NCBI GenBank assembly: GCA_020161615.1
Contig: JAIUPD010000017.1
Location: forward strand, 1 to 61,166
Direction: 5' to 3'
Source: Pseudomonadota bacterium
Lineage (GTDB): Bacteria; Pseudomonadota; Alphaproteobacteria; Rhodobacterales; Rhodobacteraceae
DNA length: 61,166 bases
The notes under the pieces are model-generated. The model was given only the letters and a program-made list of their open reading frames with translations, did not search any database and was not told the DNA's origin. A program made the position numbers and the translations under genes. This document shows, in pieces, positions 43,524 to 54,155 of this stretch (its first letter is position 1; every line of letters starts with the position of its first letter).

Positions 43524-44738
43524 TTAGGCCAGTTTCGCGCAGGAAGCGGCGATCCGGCGGCAGGCCTCCTCGAGCCTTTCGGTCGAGGTGGCGAAAGAGA
43601 TGCGGAAATAGGGCGCCATACCGAAGGCCGAGCCCGGCACCACCGCCACGCCGCCGTCTTCCAAGAGCCAGGTGGCGAAATCGGCGTCGGTGGCGATGAC
43701 CTGCCCGTCCGGCCGCTTGCGCCCGATCATTCCCGCGCAGGAGGGGAAGAGGTAGAAGGCGCCGTCCGGCTTGCGGCAGGACAGCCCGTCGATGGCGTTG
43801 AAGGCGGCAAGGCAGAGGTCGCGGCGGGTCTGGAAGACCGCGTTGCGCTCGGCCAGGAAGTCGAGCGGGCCGGTCAGCGCCGCCACCGCCGCGGCCTGAC
43901 TGACCGAACTGGGGTTGGTCGTGCTTTGCGATTGCAGCGTCGCCATCGCCTTGATCAGCGGCGCGGGGCCGCCCGCATAGCCGATGCGCCAGCCGGTCAT
44001 CGCATAGGCCTTGGACACGCCGTTGCAGGTCAGCGTCCGCTCGGCCAGCCGCGGCTCGACCGCGGCGATGGTGGCGAAATCGAAACCGTCGTAGCGGATA
44101 TGCTCGTATATGTCGTCGGACATCACCATGACCTGCGGGAAGTCGAGCAGCACATCGGCCAGTTCCCGCAGCGCGGCGGCGGTATAGCCGGCGCCGGTCG
44201 GGTTCGAGGGCGAGTTGAGGATCAGCCAGCGGGTCCGGGCGGTGATCGCGGCGCGCAGCGCAGGGCCGGTCAGCAGGAAGTCGTCCGCCTCAGGGCAGGC
44301 GACGGCCACTGGCACCCCGCCCGCCAGCCGCACCATGTCGGGATAGCTGACCCAATAGGGCGCCGGGATGATGACTTCATCGCCTTCGTCCAGCGTGGCG
44401 AAGAGCGCGTTATAGAGCACCTGCTTGCCGCCGGTGCCGACGCTGATCTGCGACACGTCGTAACTGAGCCCGTTCTCGCGCGCGAATTTGGCGATGATGG
44501 CGGCCTTCAGCTCGGGCGTACCGTCGACATCGGTGTAGCGGGTCTGCCCGGCCTCGATGGCGCGGGCGGCGGCCTGGCGGATATGCTCGGGCGTGTCGAA
44601 ATCGGGCTCGCCCTGCGACAGGCCGATGACATCGCGCCCGGCGCGGCGCATCTCATTGGCCAGCCTGGTGATGGCGATGGTGGGCGAGGGCTGCACCGCG
44701 CCCATGCGCGCGGCCAGTTTGATCGGCAGTGCCGCCAT
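43524..44738 (-). CDS. Class I aminotransferase (aspartate aminotransferase type)
   Basis: A 404-residue PLP enzyme with Lys243 (NGVSKAYAMTGWRIGY), Asp209 (MSDDIYEHI) and NSPSNPTG. It is close to Rhodobacterales aspartate/aromatic aminotransferases (N-terminal QPSPTIAITRLANEMR). First gene of the operon running to 40029 or 38511. The true donor and acceptor are unknown; transfer from an amino compound released by the amidase across the promoter is conceivable. Confidence 0.9.
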   Translation of the reverse strand: MAALPIKLAARMGAVQPSPTIAITRLANEMRRAGRDVIGLSQGEPDFDTPEHIRQAAARAIEAGQTRYTDVDGTPELKAAIIAKFARENGLSYDVSQISVGTGGKQVLYNALFATLDEGDEVIIPAPYWVSYPDMVRLAGGVPVAVACPEADDFLLTGPALRAAITARTRWLILNSPSNPTGAGYTAAALRELADVLLDFPQVMVMSDDIYEHIRYDGFDFATIAAVEPRLAERTLTCNGVSKAYAMTGWRIGYAGGPAPLIKAMATLQSQSTTNPSSVSQAAAVAALTGPLDFLAERNAVFQTRRDLCLAAFNAIDGLSCRKPDGAFYLFPSCAGMIGRKRPDGQVIATDADFATWLLEDGGVAVVPGSAFGMAPYFRISFATSTERLEEACRRIAASCAKLA

Positions 44739-44846
44739 GGATCCTGATCTCCGAATTGCAGACCGAGGGCGTCCGAGCCGCCCGGTTCGCCCCTATGTGA
44801 CGCAAAGCCATTGTTCAGAAAATGGCAGCATTTCCGCATTCATTAT

Positions 44847-44865
44847 GTAGATAAACTGAATTTAC
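44847..44865. promoter_or_regulatory. Inverted repeat in the aminotransferase/amidase divergent promoter
   Basis: GTAGAT-N7-ATTTAC, one mismatch, in the only AT-rich part of the 360-base gap 44739-45098; ATTCA/TGAAT arms (44838-44842, 44857-44861) overlap it. It is a candidate LysR-type site for the regulator at 46491. The remainder of the gap is GC-rich without a gene. Confidence 0.4.
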
Positions 44866-45098
44866 GAGGTAAGGCCGCACGAATTTCCTGCAAGACGCCT
44901 CCGAATTCCCGGTATTTCCCTGTTACTTCAATAGACTAAGCAGGACCCCTCTCCATTCCCCACCGGGACCGCCACCGGGGGGCTGCGACGCAGCGGGCCG
45001 GACCCGGGCTTGTGGCGGACCGGGGGCGCGGCTAGCTTCCGGCCACCAAAGCCCCGGGGTCCCGCGCCCCGCAGACCCCAGCAGTGACAGAGGATCCC

Positions 45099-46451
45099 AT
45101 GAGCAAAGCCTGGCATCAGGAAACCGCCGCCGATCTGGGCCGCGGCATCGGCGAGGGGCGTATTTGCCCCGTCGAGCTGACGGAGCATTTCCTGGCCCGC
45201 AGCGCCGGTGAGGGCCTCAACGGCGGCCCGGTGCTGGCCGGCCGGATCTATGCCCGGCTGATGGAAACGCAGGCCCGGGCCGAGGCCGAAGCGGCCCGCG
45301 ACCGGGTCCGCAAGGGCACCCGGCGCGGGGTGCTGGACGGCGTGCCGGTGGCCTGGAAGGACCTGTTCGACACGGCCGGCGTGGCGACCGAGGCGGGTTC
45401 GGCCCTGCTGGCCGGCCGGGTGCCGACGGAAGACGCGGTGGTCGTCGAACGGCTGAACCATGCGGGCCTGCCGCCCCTAGGCAAGACGCATATGACAGAA
45501 CTGGCCTTCTCAGGGCTGGGCCTCAACCCGATCACCGCGCATCCGCCCTGCGTCAACGATCCCGAGGCGGCGCCCGGGGGTTCGTCGTCGGGCTCGGCGG
45601 CGGCGGTGGCCTTCGGCGCGGCGCCGCTCGCCATCGGCTCGGACACCGGCGGCTCGGTGCGCCTGCCCGCGGCCTGGAACGATCTGGTGGGGCTGAAGAC
45701 CTCGCCCGGGCGGATCCCGGCCAAGGGCACGGTGCCCTTGGCCGCACGTTTCGACACGATCGGGCCGCTGGCAAAAAGCGTCGAGGACGCGGCGCTGGCC
45801 TTCGCCCTGCTCGATGGCTCTGCCGCGCCGGATTTGGCCGGCGCCAGTCTCAAGGGCAAGCGGCTGCTGGTGCTTGAGACTATCGCGCTGGACGACCTGC
45901 AGGACCCGGTGGCGCGGGGCTTCGAGGCGGCGCTGTTCCGCCTTGCCGCGGCTGGGGCCGAGATCAAACACGGCAAGGTCGCGCCGGTGGCCGAGGCCAT
46001 GGCGATTTCCGGCATTCTCTATACCGCGGAATGTTACGGCACCTGGGCGAAGGTCATCGAGGCGGCGCCCGAGAAGATGTACCCGCCGGTGCTGGAGCGC
46101 TTCCGCGCCGGGGCCGAGCACCGCGCCTGCGATTATGTCGCGGCCTGGCTGCGGCTTGATGAACTGCGCGAGGAATGGGCGCAGCTGGTCGCCGAATATG
46201 ACGCGGTGATCCTGCCGACAAACGCGATTCTGCCGCCGAAAGTGGCGCCGCTGCTGGCCGATGCCGCGGCCTTCGCGCGCACCAACCTCGCGACCTTGCG
46301 CAACACCCGGATCGGCAACCTGTCGGGCGGCTGCGGGCTGACGCTGCCCAGCGGCACGGCCTCGGTCGGCGTGTCGTTCATGGCGCCTGCAGGCGGCGAA
46401 GCGGCGCTGCTGCGTCTGGGTGCCGCGGCGGAAAAAGCGCTGGCGGGCTGA
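45099..46451 (+). CDS. Amidase-signature hydrolase
   Basis: A 450-residue amidase with Lys87 (VAWKDLFDTAG), cis-Ser162 (GGSSSGSA) and Ser186 (GSDTGGSVRLPAA). The ATG at 45099 is preferred over a GTG at 45084 because AGAGGA lies just upstream. It is divergent from the aminotransferase operon, and the two probably share a regulator. It is shorter than the amidase at 11775 and of another branch. Confidence 0.9.
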   Translation: MSKAWHQETAADLGRGIGEGRICPVELTEHFLARSAGEGLNGGPVLAGRIYARLMETQARAEAEAARDRVRKGTRRGVLDGVPVAWKDLFDTAGVATEAGSALLAGRVPTEDAVVVERLNHAGLPPLGKTHMTELAFSGLGLNPITAHPPCVNDPEAAPGGSSSGSAAAVAFGAAPLAIGSDTGGSVRLPAAWNDLVGLKTSPGRIPAKGTVPLAARFDTIGPLAKSVEDAALAFALLDGSAAPDLAGASLKGKRLLVLETIALDDLQDPVARGFEAALFRLAAAGAEIKHGKVAPVAEAMAISGILYTAECYGTWAKVIEAAPEKMYPPVLERFRAGAEHRACDYVAAWLRLDELREEWAQLVAEYDAVILPTNAILPPKVAPLLADAAAFARTNLATLRNTRIGNLSGGCGLTLPSGTASVGVSFMAPAGGEAALLRLGAAAEKALAG

Positions 46452-46457
46452 GACCTT

Positions 46458-46488
46458 GACCCCGGGCGCGGCCGCCGCGCCCGGGGTC
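46458..46488. terminator. 13-bp hairpin between convergent amidase and LysR genes
   Basis: Perfect stem from GACCCCGGGCGCG (46458-46470) to its complement (46476-46488), five-base loop, seven bases after the amidase stop and three before the LysR stop. It serves both strands; no long T-run. Confidence 0.65.
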
Positions 46489-46490
46489 TG

Positions 46491-47351
46491 TCAGGACGGC
46501 CGCGCTTCTTGCAGGAAGCTGCGGATCAGCGGCAGGCGCCCGGCCGAGCGCGACCAGAGCACCCCAACCTCGCGCAGCGGCGCATCGGCCAGCGGGAAGC
46601 TTTCGACCTGCACGCCCGCGGGCCAGGGCGCGGGCCAATCGGGGATGATCGACACGCCGAGCCCCCGCGAAACCATGATCATGATCGCTTCGAGCGAGTC
46701 GAGTTCATGCCCGTCACGCGGCTGCAATTGCTGGGCGCGCAGATATTGCTCGACCGCGCGCCCGCCCCAATGGTTGCGGTCGTAGCGCAGGAAGGGGAAT
46801 TCGGCGAGCAGCGCCTCGGTCGGCGCGGCGGGGGTGCCGGGGGGCGCGATCAGTAGGTGCCTTTCACGCCGCAGGGTCAGCCAGTCGTAGCTTTTCGGCA
46901 GCGGGAAATGCGGTTTCACCAGCACCGCGAGGTCCAGCGCCCCGGCGCTGAGTTGGTCCCAGAGGTCGCCCGAGGCGCCCGGCACCAGATAGAGGTCGAT
47001 CCCCGGCCGGTTCTGGCGCAGCGCCAGCAGGATGTCGGGCATGATCCCGGTGAGCGCCGTCTGAATCACGCCGACCCTCAGCAGGCCCGAGGCCCCGTCA
47101 ACCGAGGCGGCGGCGCGCAGATCGTCCTCCAGCGCCAGCATGCGTTCGGCGATGATCATGATCGCCTCGGCCGCGGCGCTGGGGCGCAGGCGCTGGCCGT
47201 GGCGTTGCAGCAGGGGCTGGCCAATCTCGGCCTCGAGCGCCCGGATCCGCTGCGAGACGGCCGAAGGGGTGATGTTCATGCGGCGCGCCGTCTCGGCGGC
47301 CGAGCCGGTGCGGACGATGGTGAGAAAGGTCTGGAGGAATCGGGTATCCAT
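46491..47351 (-). CDS. LysR-family transcriptional regulator
   Basis: A LysR protein of about 286 residues (ATG at 47351; a GTG at 47357 is equally possible) with HTH GSAAETARRMNITPSAVSQRIRALE and an inducer domain beginning LLRVGVIQTALTG. It is convergent with the amidase and the likely regulator of the amidase/aminotransferase divergent promoter. The ligand is unknown. Confidence 0.87.
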   Translation of the reverse strand: MDTRFLQTFLTIVRTGSAAETARRMNITPSAVSQRIRALEAEIGQPLLQRHGQRLRPSAAAEAIMIIAERMLALEDDLRAAASVDGASGLLRVGVIQTALTGIMPDILLALRQNRPGIDLYLVPGASGDLWDQLSAGALDLAVLVKPHFPLPKSYDWLTLRRERHLLIAPPGTPAAPTEALLAEFPFLRYDRNHWGGRAVEQYLRAQQLQPRDGHELDSLEAIMIMVSRGLGVSIIPDWPAPWPAGVQVESFPLADAPLREVGVLWSRSAGRLPLIRSFLQEARPS

Positions 47352-47403
47352 CGCCACATTTCTTAATCAAAAGGAAATTGGCCGCAAGTTTTTCTGAACA
47401 TCG

Positions 47404-47428
47404 GGGGCGACCTTCCCCAGGTCGCCCC
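47404..47428 (-). terminator. Hairpin downstream of the biotin carboxylase gene
   Basis: Nine-bp stem GGGGCGACC (47404-47412) with GGTCGCCCC (47420-47428), seven-base loop, 12 bases beyond the carboxylase stop. No T-run. Confidence 0.5.
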
Positions 47429-47439
47429 TGTCCCGGACC

Positions 47440-49401
<1,962 letters not shown>

Positions 49402-49410
49402 CGAAAAACC

Positions 49411-50652
49411 TTACCGCTGGAGGGGGTCTTGACCGGAAAGCGCCGCGATCAGGGCGCGCTTGGTCTGGCTTTGGGGGGTGGGCCGCGGGGCCACGGGCCC
49501 ATCGCTGCCGCCACCAAGGCTGATCCGCGCCCCGGGCCAGGCGATGAGTCGGGTGCGGGCATCGCCCAGCCCCAGGGCCAGCGCGGCGATCCCTTGAGCG
49601 CGGCGCAGGACCAGCCCCACCGGGGGCCGGCGCAGCCCCGTCAGGGCCCGGCGCAGCTCGGCGGCTTCGGCCAGCGCACCGGCGGCCTCCTCGGCCTGAC
49701 CGGGCAGGCTGCCGGGAGTGTCGAGGAGCATGACCAAGGGCAGCCCCTGCCCCGTCAGGAACTCGACGAAACGGCGAGCCTTGCGACAGGCGGCGGCATC
49801 GAGCGCGCCGCCGTTCTGCGCCGGATTGCTGCCGAGCAAGCCGACCGGCTGGCCGCCGATTCGCGCCAGATGGCAGGCCAGCGCGGTCCCGTACTCGGGC
49901 CAGAGGGCGAAGCTTTCGCCCTCGTCCGCCACCAGCGCGATCAGCGCGACGCTGTCCCAACCGTCGAACGGGTCGGCGGGCAGGAGCGTGGTGAAGGCCT
50001 CGTCGCTGTCCGCCAACGCGGCGGCGCGGGGGCGGGTCAGGGACAGCAGGCGGCGCAGTTCCAGCACCAGCCGCACATCGTCGGCGGCGGCAAACGCGGC
50101 AAGCCCGGTGCCCGCGCCGTGCAGATCGGCCGCGCCATAGGCGGCCTGTGGATCGTCCTCATGCCCCAGCCGACGAGCGAGATCGGCCCCCCCCAGCGAC
50201 CAGAACCCGGCGCCGCGGTGCATCGCGACCAGATCGGCGAGACCCGCACTCAGCGCCATCGGCCCCAGCGCCGCGCCCGACAGCGCGGTGATCGACAGTC
50301 CGCGCCCCTTGAGCGCGGCGCGGGCCGTCAGGCAGGCATCCATCGCCGCCAGCCCCTCGACCCCGGCGGCGCCGGTCAGCGGCGGGCAGTCGAGGAACTC
50401 GACCAGCGCCGAACCTTCGTCGGCGGCGCGCCGGTAAAAGGCCGCCCGCTGGCGCAGCGCCGCTGGATCGCTGGCGCCGGCATCGGCCAGCGCCAGAACC
50501 GGGCGCCCGTGGACCAGACCCGAGGCGAGGCGCAGCGCGTCCGAGCCCTCGAACCCGGCGCTCCCCGGATCAAAGAGAAGGCGCAGACGGTCCTCGGCGC
50601 TCACGAGCCCGAGCGCGACCTCGGATGGCAGAGAGGGGGAAGCAGCATGCAT
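49411..50652 (-). CDS. Carboxyltransferase subunit, short form
   Basis: A 413-residue protein of the acyl-CoA carboxylase beta family; usual members have about 510 residues. The C-terminal half keeps the family core (PEYGTALACHLARIGGQPVGLLGSN, LPLVMLLDTPGSLPGQ, AWPGARISLGGG), but the N-terminal half is reduced, and the normal GGAGYAMGS oxyanion segment reads AQGIAALALGL. CoA binding may differ. It is nine bases before the biotin carboxylase gene and after the GntR gene. It may carboxylate an unusual acceptor or be a specialised subunit of the 5-oxoproline locus. Confidence 0.78.
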   Translation of the reverse strand: MHAASPSLPSEVALGLVSAEDRLRLLFDPGSAGFEGSDALRLASGLVHGRPVLALADAGASDPAALRQRAAFYRRAADEGSALVEFLDCPPLTGAAGVEGLAAMDACLTARAALKGRGLSITALSGAALGPMALSAGLADLVAMHRGAGFWSLGGADLARRLGHEDDPQAAYGAADLHGAGTGLAAFAAADDVRLVLELRRLLSLTRPRAAALADSDEAFTTLLPADPFDGWDSVALIALVADEGESFALWPEYGTALACHLARIGGQPVGLLGSNPAQNGGALDAAACRKARRFVEFLTGQGLPLVMLLDTPGSLPGQAEEAAGALAEAAELRRALTGLRRPPVGLVLRRAQGIAALALGLGDARTRLIAWPGARISLGGGSDGPVAPRPTPQSQTKRALIAALSGQDPLQR

Positions 50653-50711
50653 TGGAATGTCCCTGATAATCCCGCGTGGCCGGTGTGTTTCCGGGGTCTG
50701 AGGGCAGGCCC

Positions 50712-51362
50712 TCAGATCGCCGCCAGCAGCGCGATGATGCTTTTCTTGACGTTTTCGATATGGGTTTCGACCAGGTGGCGGGATTCAGCCTGATCGCCCC
50801 GGCGCAAGGCCGCCACGATCTGCAGATGCTCACCATGGCCGATGCGGAACCGTTCGGGGATCCGCTCGACGTTGAACATATGCGTCTTGAGGCGCAGGTC
50901 GCCGATCATCCGGGCCAACAGCGCGTTGCCCGAATGGTCGGCAATCGCCCCGTGCAGCAGGTTGTCGATGGCCCAATCCTCGTCCGGGCGGGGCGCGGTC
51001 TTGGCCAGAAGGGCATGGATCGCCTCCTCCACGGCCAGAAGGTCCGCCTCGGGGATCCGGCCCGCGGCGTGATAGGCGGCCTCGCCTTCCAGCAGACGGC
51101 GGACATTCAGTGCCTCGATCAGCTCGCGGGTCGACAGGCCGCGCAGGACCAGCGCCCGCCCCGCTTCGCGCACCACGATGCCTTCGGATTCCAGCCGGTT
51201 CAGCGCCTCGCGCGCCGGGGTGCGCGAGACCTTCAGCATCTCGGAAATCCGCCGCTCGTGCAGGACCGAACCCAGCGGCAGGTCGCGGCGCAGGATCATG
51301 TCCAGCAGCTGGTGATAGACCCGCTCGCTGAGCAGCGTCTCGGGGGTCACGGACTCATTCAT
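50712..51362 (-). CDS. GntR-family regulator (FCD type)
   Basis: A 216-residue regulator, ATG at 51362, eight bases after pxpA. The wHTH spans about residues 10-75 (LSERVYHQLLDMILRRDLPLGSVL; ISEMLKVSRTPAREALNRLESEGIV). The FCD domain has the metal-type residues (LLHGAIADHSGN and HGEHLQIVAAL, late VETHIENV). The probable operator is the palindrome at 52197-52220 between pxpA and pxpB. It should sense an organic acid tied to 5-oxoproline or the carboxylase substrate. Confidence 0.9.
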   Translation of the reverse strand: MNESVTPETLLSERVYHQLLDMILRRDLPLGSVLHERRISEMLKVSRTPAREALNRLESEGIVVREAGRALVLRGLSTRELIEALNVRRLLEGEAAYHAAGRIPEADLLAVEEAIHALLAKTAPRPDEDWAIDNLLHGAIADHSGNALLARMIGDLRLKTHMFNVERIPERFRIGHGEHLQIVAALRRGDQAESRHLVETHIENVKKSIIALLAAI

Positions 51363-51370
51363 CGGCGCGC

Positions 51371-52138
51371 TCACAGCGGGGCGAGCGGGCGGATGGCGAT
51401 CCCCACCGCCTCCAGCCGCACCCTGAGCCGTGCCGCCATCTGCACCGCGCCGGGCGTATCGCCATGCACGCAAACCGTGTCGATGGCCACCGGGATCCGC
51501 GTGCCGGACACCGTTTCCAGCGCGCCCGCCTCCAGCATCCTCAGCACCCGGTCGGCGGCCAGATCGGCGTCATGGATGACCGACCCGGCGATGCGGCGTG
51601 AGACCAGATTGCCGGTCTCGGCATAGGCGCGGTCGGCGAAAATCTCGCGCGCCAGACGCAGCCCGTGGCGTTCGCCCGCCTTCTCTGTCTCCATCCCCGG
51701 CATGACCATGAAGATCAGGTCCGGCGCGCAGGCCTTCAGCGCCCGGGCGATGGTGTCGGCCAGCGCCGGGTCCTCGTTGGCCGTGGTGTTGAGCGTGCCG
51801 TGCGGCTTGACGTGCTGAAGGGGGATCCCGACCACCGCAGCCATGCCGCGCATGGCCGCGACCTGATAGATGATCTGCTTTTCGATGTCGTCCATGCTTT
51901 CACCGCGGATCTCCCGCCGGCCGAAACCGTAAAGGTCGAGGAAACCGGGATGCGCGCCGGGACGCACGCCCCGGTCCCTGGCCAGCGTCAGGGTGCGGTG
52001 CATGACGCTGGGATCGCCGCCGTGGAAGCCGCAGGCGATGTTGGCCGAGCTGACGATGCCCAGCATCGCCGCGTCATCGCCCATGGTCCAGGCGCCGAAG
52101 GCCTCGCCCATATCGCAGTTGAGATCAATGGCGCGCAT
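51371..52138 (-). CDS. pxpA: 5-Oxoprolinase subunit PxpA (LamB/YcsF family)
   Basis: With PxpB and PxpC, uses ATP to hydrolyse 5-oxoproline to glutamate. 255 residues, ATG at 52138 with GGGGAGG. Strong family blocks: MRAIDLNCDMGEAFGAW, SANIACGFHGGDPSVM, GAHPGFLDLYGFGRRE, VKPHGTLNTTA, VCVHGDTPGA. It is divergent from pxpB rather than next to it, with a palindromic promoter between. The start of an operon pxpA, gntR, transferase, biotin carboxylase. Confidence 0.93.
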   Translation of the reverse strand: MRAIDLNCDMGEAFGAWTMGDDAAMLGIVSSANIACGFHGGDPSVMHRTLTLARDRGVRPGAHPGFLDLYGFGRREIRGESMDDIEKQIIYQVAAMRGMAAVVGIPLQHVKPHGTLNTTANEDPALADTIARALKACAPDLIFMVMPGMETEKAGERHGLRLAREIFADRAYAETGNLVSRRIAGSVIHDADLAADRVLRMLEAGALETVSGTRIPVAIDTVCVHGDTPGAVQMAARLRVRLEAVGIAIRPLAPL

Positions 52139-52196
52139 CGCGGCCTCCCCTTCCCCGTTCCGTGACGCCTGGTCGCGCAGAGCGCTTGGCGTATGC

Positions 52197-52220
52197 ATTC
52201 CAGTGGTATACCACTAGAAT
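52197..52220. promoter_or_regulatory. Near-perfect 24-bp palindrome, pxpA/pxpB promoter
   Basis: The core AGTGGTATACCACT (52202-52215) is a perfect 14-bp palindrome. ATTC and GAAT extend it at 52197-52200 and 52217-52220, leaving one mismatched pair in 24 bases. It is centred in the 111-base divergent promoter. GntR/FCD proteins bind such dyads; the gene at 50712 is the best candidate. Confidence 0.75.
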
Positions 52221-52249
52221 ACCGATTCTGAAAACAGAGGGAAGCGCCA

Positions 52250-53059
52250 ATGCGACACGATCCTCCGCCGCCCCTGCCCGGGACCACCAGCCCGTTGGAA
52301 AGGCCGCGCTTTCTGCCCGCGGGCACCGGCGCGCTGGTGGTGGAATTCGGCGCCCAGGTGGACGAATCGACCAGCGAAGCGGTGCTGGCGCTGGACCGGG
52401 CGGTGGCCGGTGCCGCCATCGACGGCGTGATCGAGCTGGTGCCGACCTATCGCTCGCTTCTGGTGCATTTCGATCCGGCCGTGATTCGCGCCGCCGCGTT
52501 GAGGCAAAAGCTGGAGGCGCTGGTCGCCCATTCCGGCGCCACCCCGCGCGAGGATCGGCTCTGGACCATTCCGGTGTGCTACGGCGGTGCCTGCGGCGAG
52601 GATCTGGAGGCGGTGGCGAAGCTGCACAAGCTCGACCCCGAGGAGGTGGTGGCGATCCACGCCGCCTCGCCCTTTCGGGTCTACATGATCGGTTTCGCGC
52701 CGGGTTTCGCCTATCTCGGCGGCCTCGATCCGCGGCTGCACACCAGCCGCCGGGTCGAGCCGCGGCTCAGGACGCCCGCGCGTTCGGTCTCCATCGGCGG
52801 GGCGCAGAGCGCGCTCAACCCGCCTTTTGAGCTGCCCAGCGGCTGGCATCTGCTGGGCCAGACCCCTGTGCATCTGTGGGACGCGCGGCGCGAGGGCTCG
52901 GCCGAGATCGGCCCCTCGCTGCTGCTGCCCGGCGACCGGGTGCGCCTGCGCCCCGTCGAGCCCGAGGAATACCGCGATCTCTGCGCCAGGGCCGAGGCGG
53001 GCGATCCCGTGGCCCGCTTGCAGACCCAGCCCAAAGCGACCGAGGAGACCCCGGCATGA
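52250..53059 (+). CDS. pxpB: 5-Oxoprolinase subunit PxpB (KipI/allophanate hydrolase subunit 1 family)
   Basis: A 269-residue subunit, about 30-40 residues longer than usual, mostly because of an N-terminal extension (before LPAGTGALVVEFG). Family blocks: VPTYRSLLVHFD, IPVCYGGACGEDLEAVA, VYMIGFAPGFAYLGGLDP, GGAQSALNPPFELPSGWHLLG. It acts with PxpA and PxpC in the cytoplasm. The stop overlaps the pxpC start (ATGA). Confidence 0.92.
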   Translation: MRHDPPPPLPGTTSPLERPRFLPAGTGALVVEFGAQVDESTSEAVLALDRAVAGAAIDGVIELVPTYRSLLVHFDPAVIRAAALRQKLEALVAHSGATPREDRLWTIPVCYGGACGEDLEAVAKLHKLDPEEVVAIHAASPFRVYMIGFAPGFAYLGGLDPRLHTSRRVEPRLRTPARSVSIGGAQSALNPPFELPSGWHLLGQTPVHLWDARREGSAEIGPSLLLPGDRVRLRPVEPEEYRDLCARAEAGDPVARLQTQPKATEETPA

Positions 53060-54096
53060 GCGCCGACGCAGCCCCCCTGACCCCCGGCCTGCTTGTGGTC
53101 GAACCCGGCCTTGGCACCTCATTGCAGGATCTCGGGCGGCGCCATTACCAGCGGTTCGGTATTTCCGAATCCGGGGCGCTGGATGCCCCCTCCCTGCGGC
53201 TGGCGAATGCGCTTGTCGGCAACGCCTCCGGCGTCGCGGCGCTGGAGATCACGCTGTCGGGCCCGGTGATCGACATCCAGGCCGAGCGCGTGCGACTGGC
53301 GCTGGTGGGCGCCGATTTCCCGATCACGCTGAACGGTCATGAGCTGCGCAGCGGCCGGTCGTTCGAGGCGCGGCGCGGCGACCGGCTGGTCATCGGCCTC
53401 GCACGGTCGGGCGCGCGGGCCTACCTCGCCGTCGCGGGCGGTTTCGCTCTCGAGCCGACGCTGGGCAGCCTGTCGACGCATTCGCGCTCGCGCCTCGGGG
53501 GGCTCGATGGCGGGTATCTGAAGGCGGGCGATGTCCTGCCGCTGACCCCGGGTGCCGCCGGCGAGGGGCCGCAACTGGCGCTGCCCGCCCTGCCAGCCAC
53601 CCCGGCCGAGACGCTGCGCGTGGTGCTGGGTCCGCAGGACGATTTCTTCACCGAAGCCGGGATCGAAACCTTCCTCAACGCCCGCTACCAGGTCTCGCCC
53701 CGCGCCGACCGCATGGGCTATCAGTTCGAGGGCCCGGTCATCGCCCATGCCAAGGGATTCAACATCGTCTCGGACGGGATCGTCAACGGCTCGATCCAGG
53801 TGCCGGGCAACGGCCAGCCGATCGTCCTGCTGGCCGACCGGCAGACCACCGGCGGCTATCCGAAGATCGCCACGGTGATCGAAGCGGATCTGCCGATCCT
53901 GGCGCAGCTGCGCCCGGGCGAGAGCATCGGCTTCACCGCCGTGACCGCCGACGAGGCCGAGGAGATCGTGCTGGAGGCTCGCGCGGCGCTGGAGGCGCGG
54001 GTGGCGGGGTTGGTCGAGGTCGGCGCGGCGCGGCGTCCGCCGGCGATCCGCGCGCTGCTCGAGGCCGATCTGACCGCCGGTCTGGCGCTGGTCTGA
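53056..54096 (+). CDS. pxpC: 5-Oxoprolinase subunit PxpC (KipA/allophanate hydrolase subunit 2 family)
   Basis: A 346-residue subunit. It has LQDLGRRHYQRFGISESGALD, LALVGADF, YLAVAGGF, GPQDDFFTEAG, SPRADRMGYQFEG and DRQTTGGYPKIATVI, all hallmarks of the PxpC/DUR1,2-like cyclophilin fold. Translationally coupled to pxpB. A hairpin at 54123-54151 ends the unit. Confidence 0.92.
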   Translation: MSADAAPLTPGLLVVEPGLGTSLQDLGRRHYQRFGISESGALDAPSLRLANALVGNASGVAALEITLSGPVIDIQAERVRLALVGADFPITLNGHELRSGRSFEARRGDRLVIGLARSGARAYLAVAGGFALEPTLGSLSTHSRSRLGGLDGGYLKAGDVLPLTPGAAGEGPQLALPALPATPAETLRVVLGPQDDFFTEAGIETFLNARYQVSPRADRMGYQFEGPVIAHAKGFNIVSDGIVNGSIQVPGNGQPIVLLADRQTTGGYPKIATVIEADLPILAQLRPGESIGFTAVTADEAEEIVLEARAALEARVAGLVEVGAARRPPAIRALLEADLTAGLALV

Positions 54097-54122
54097 CCCC
54101 GCGCCGACCGACGCCCCAGGGC

Positions 54123-54151
54123 GTCCGGGCGGGGAAGACCTCCGCCCGGAC
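54123..54151. terminator. Hairpin between convergent pxpC and DUF2848 genes
   Basis: Perfect ten-bp stem GTCCGGGCGG (54123-54132) with CCGCCCGGAC (54142-54151), nine-base loop. It lies between two converging stop codons and can serve both strands; no T-run. Confidence 0.55.
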
Positions 54152-54155
54152 GGGT

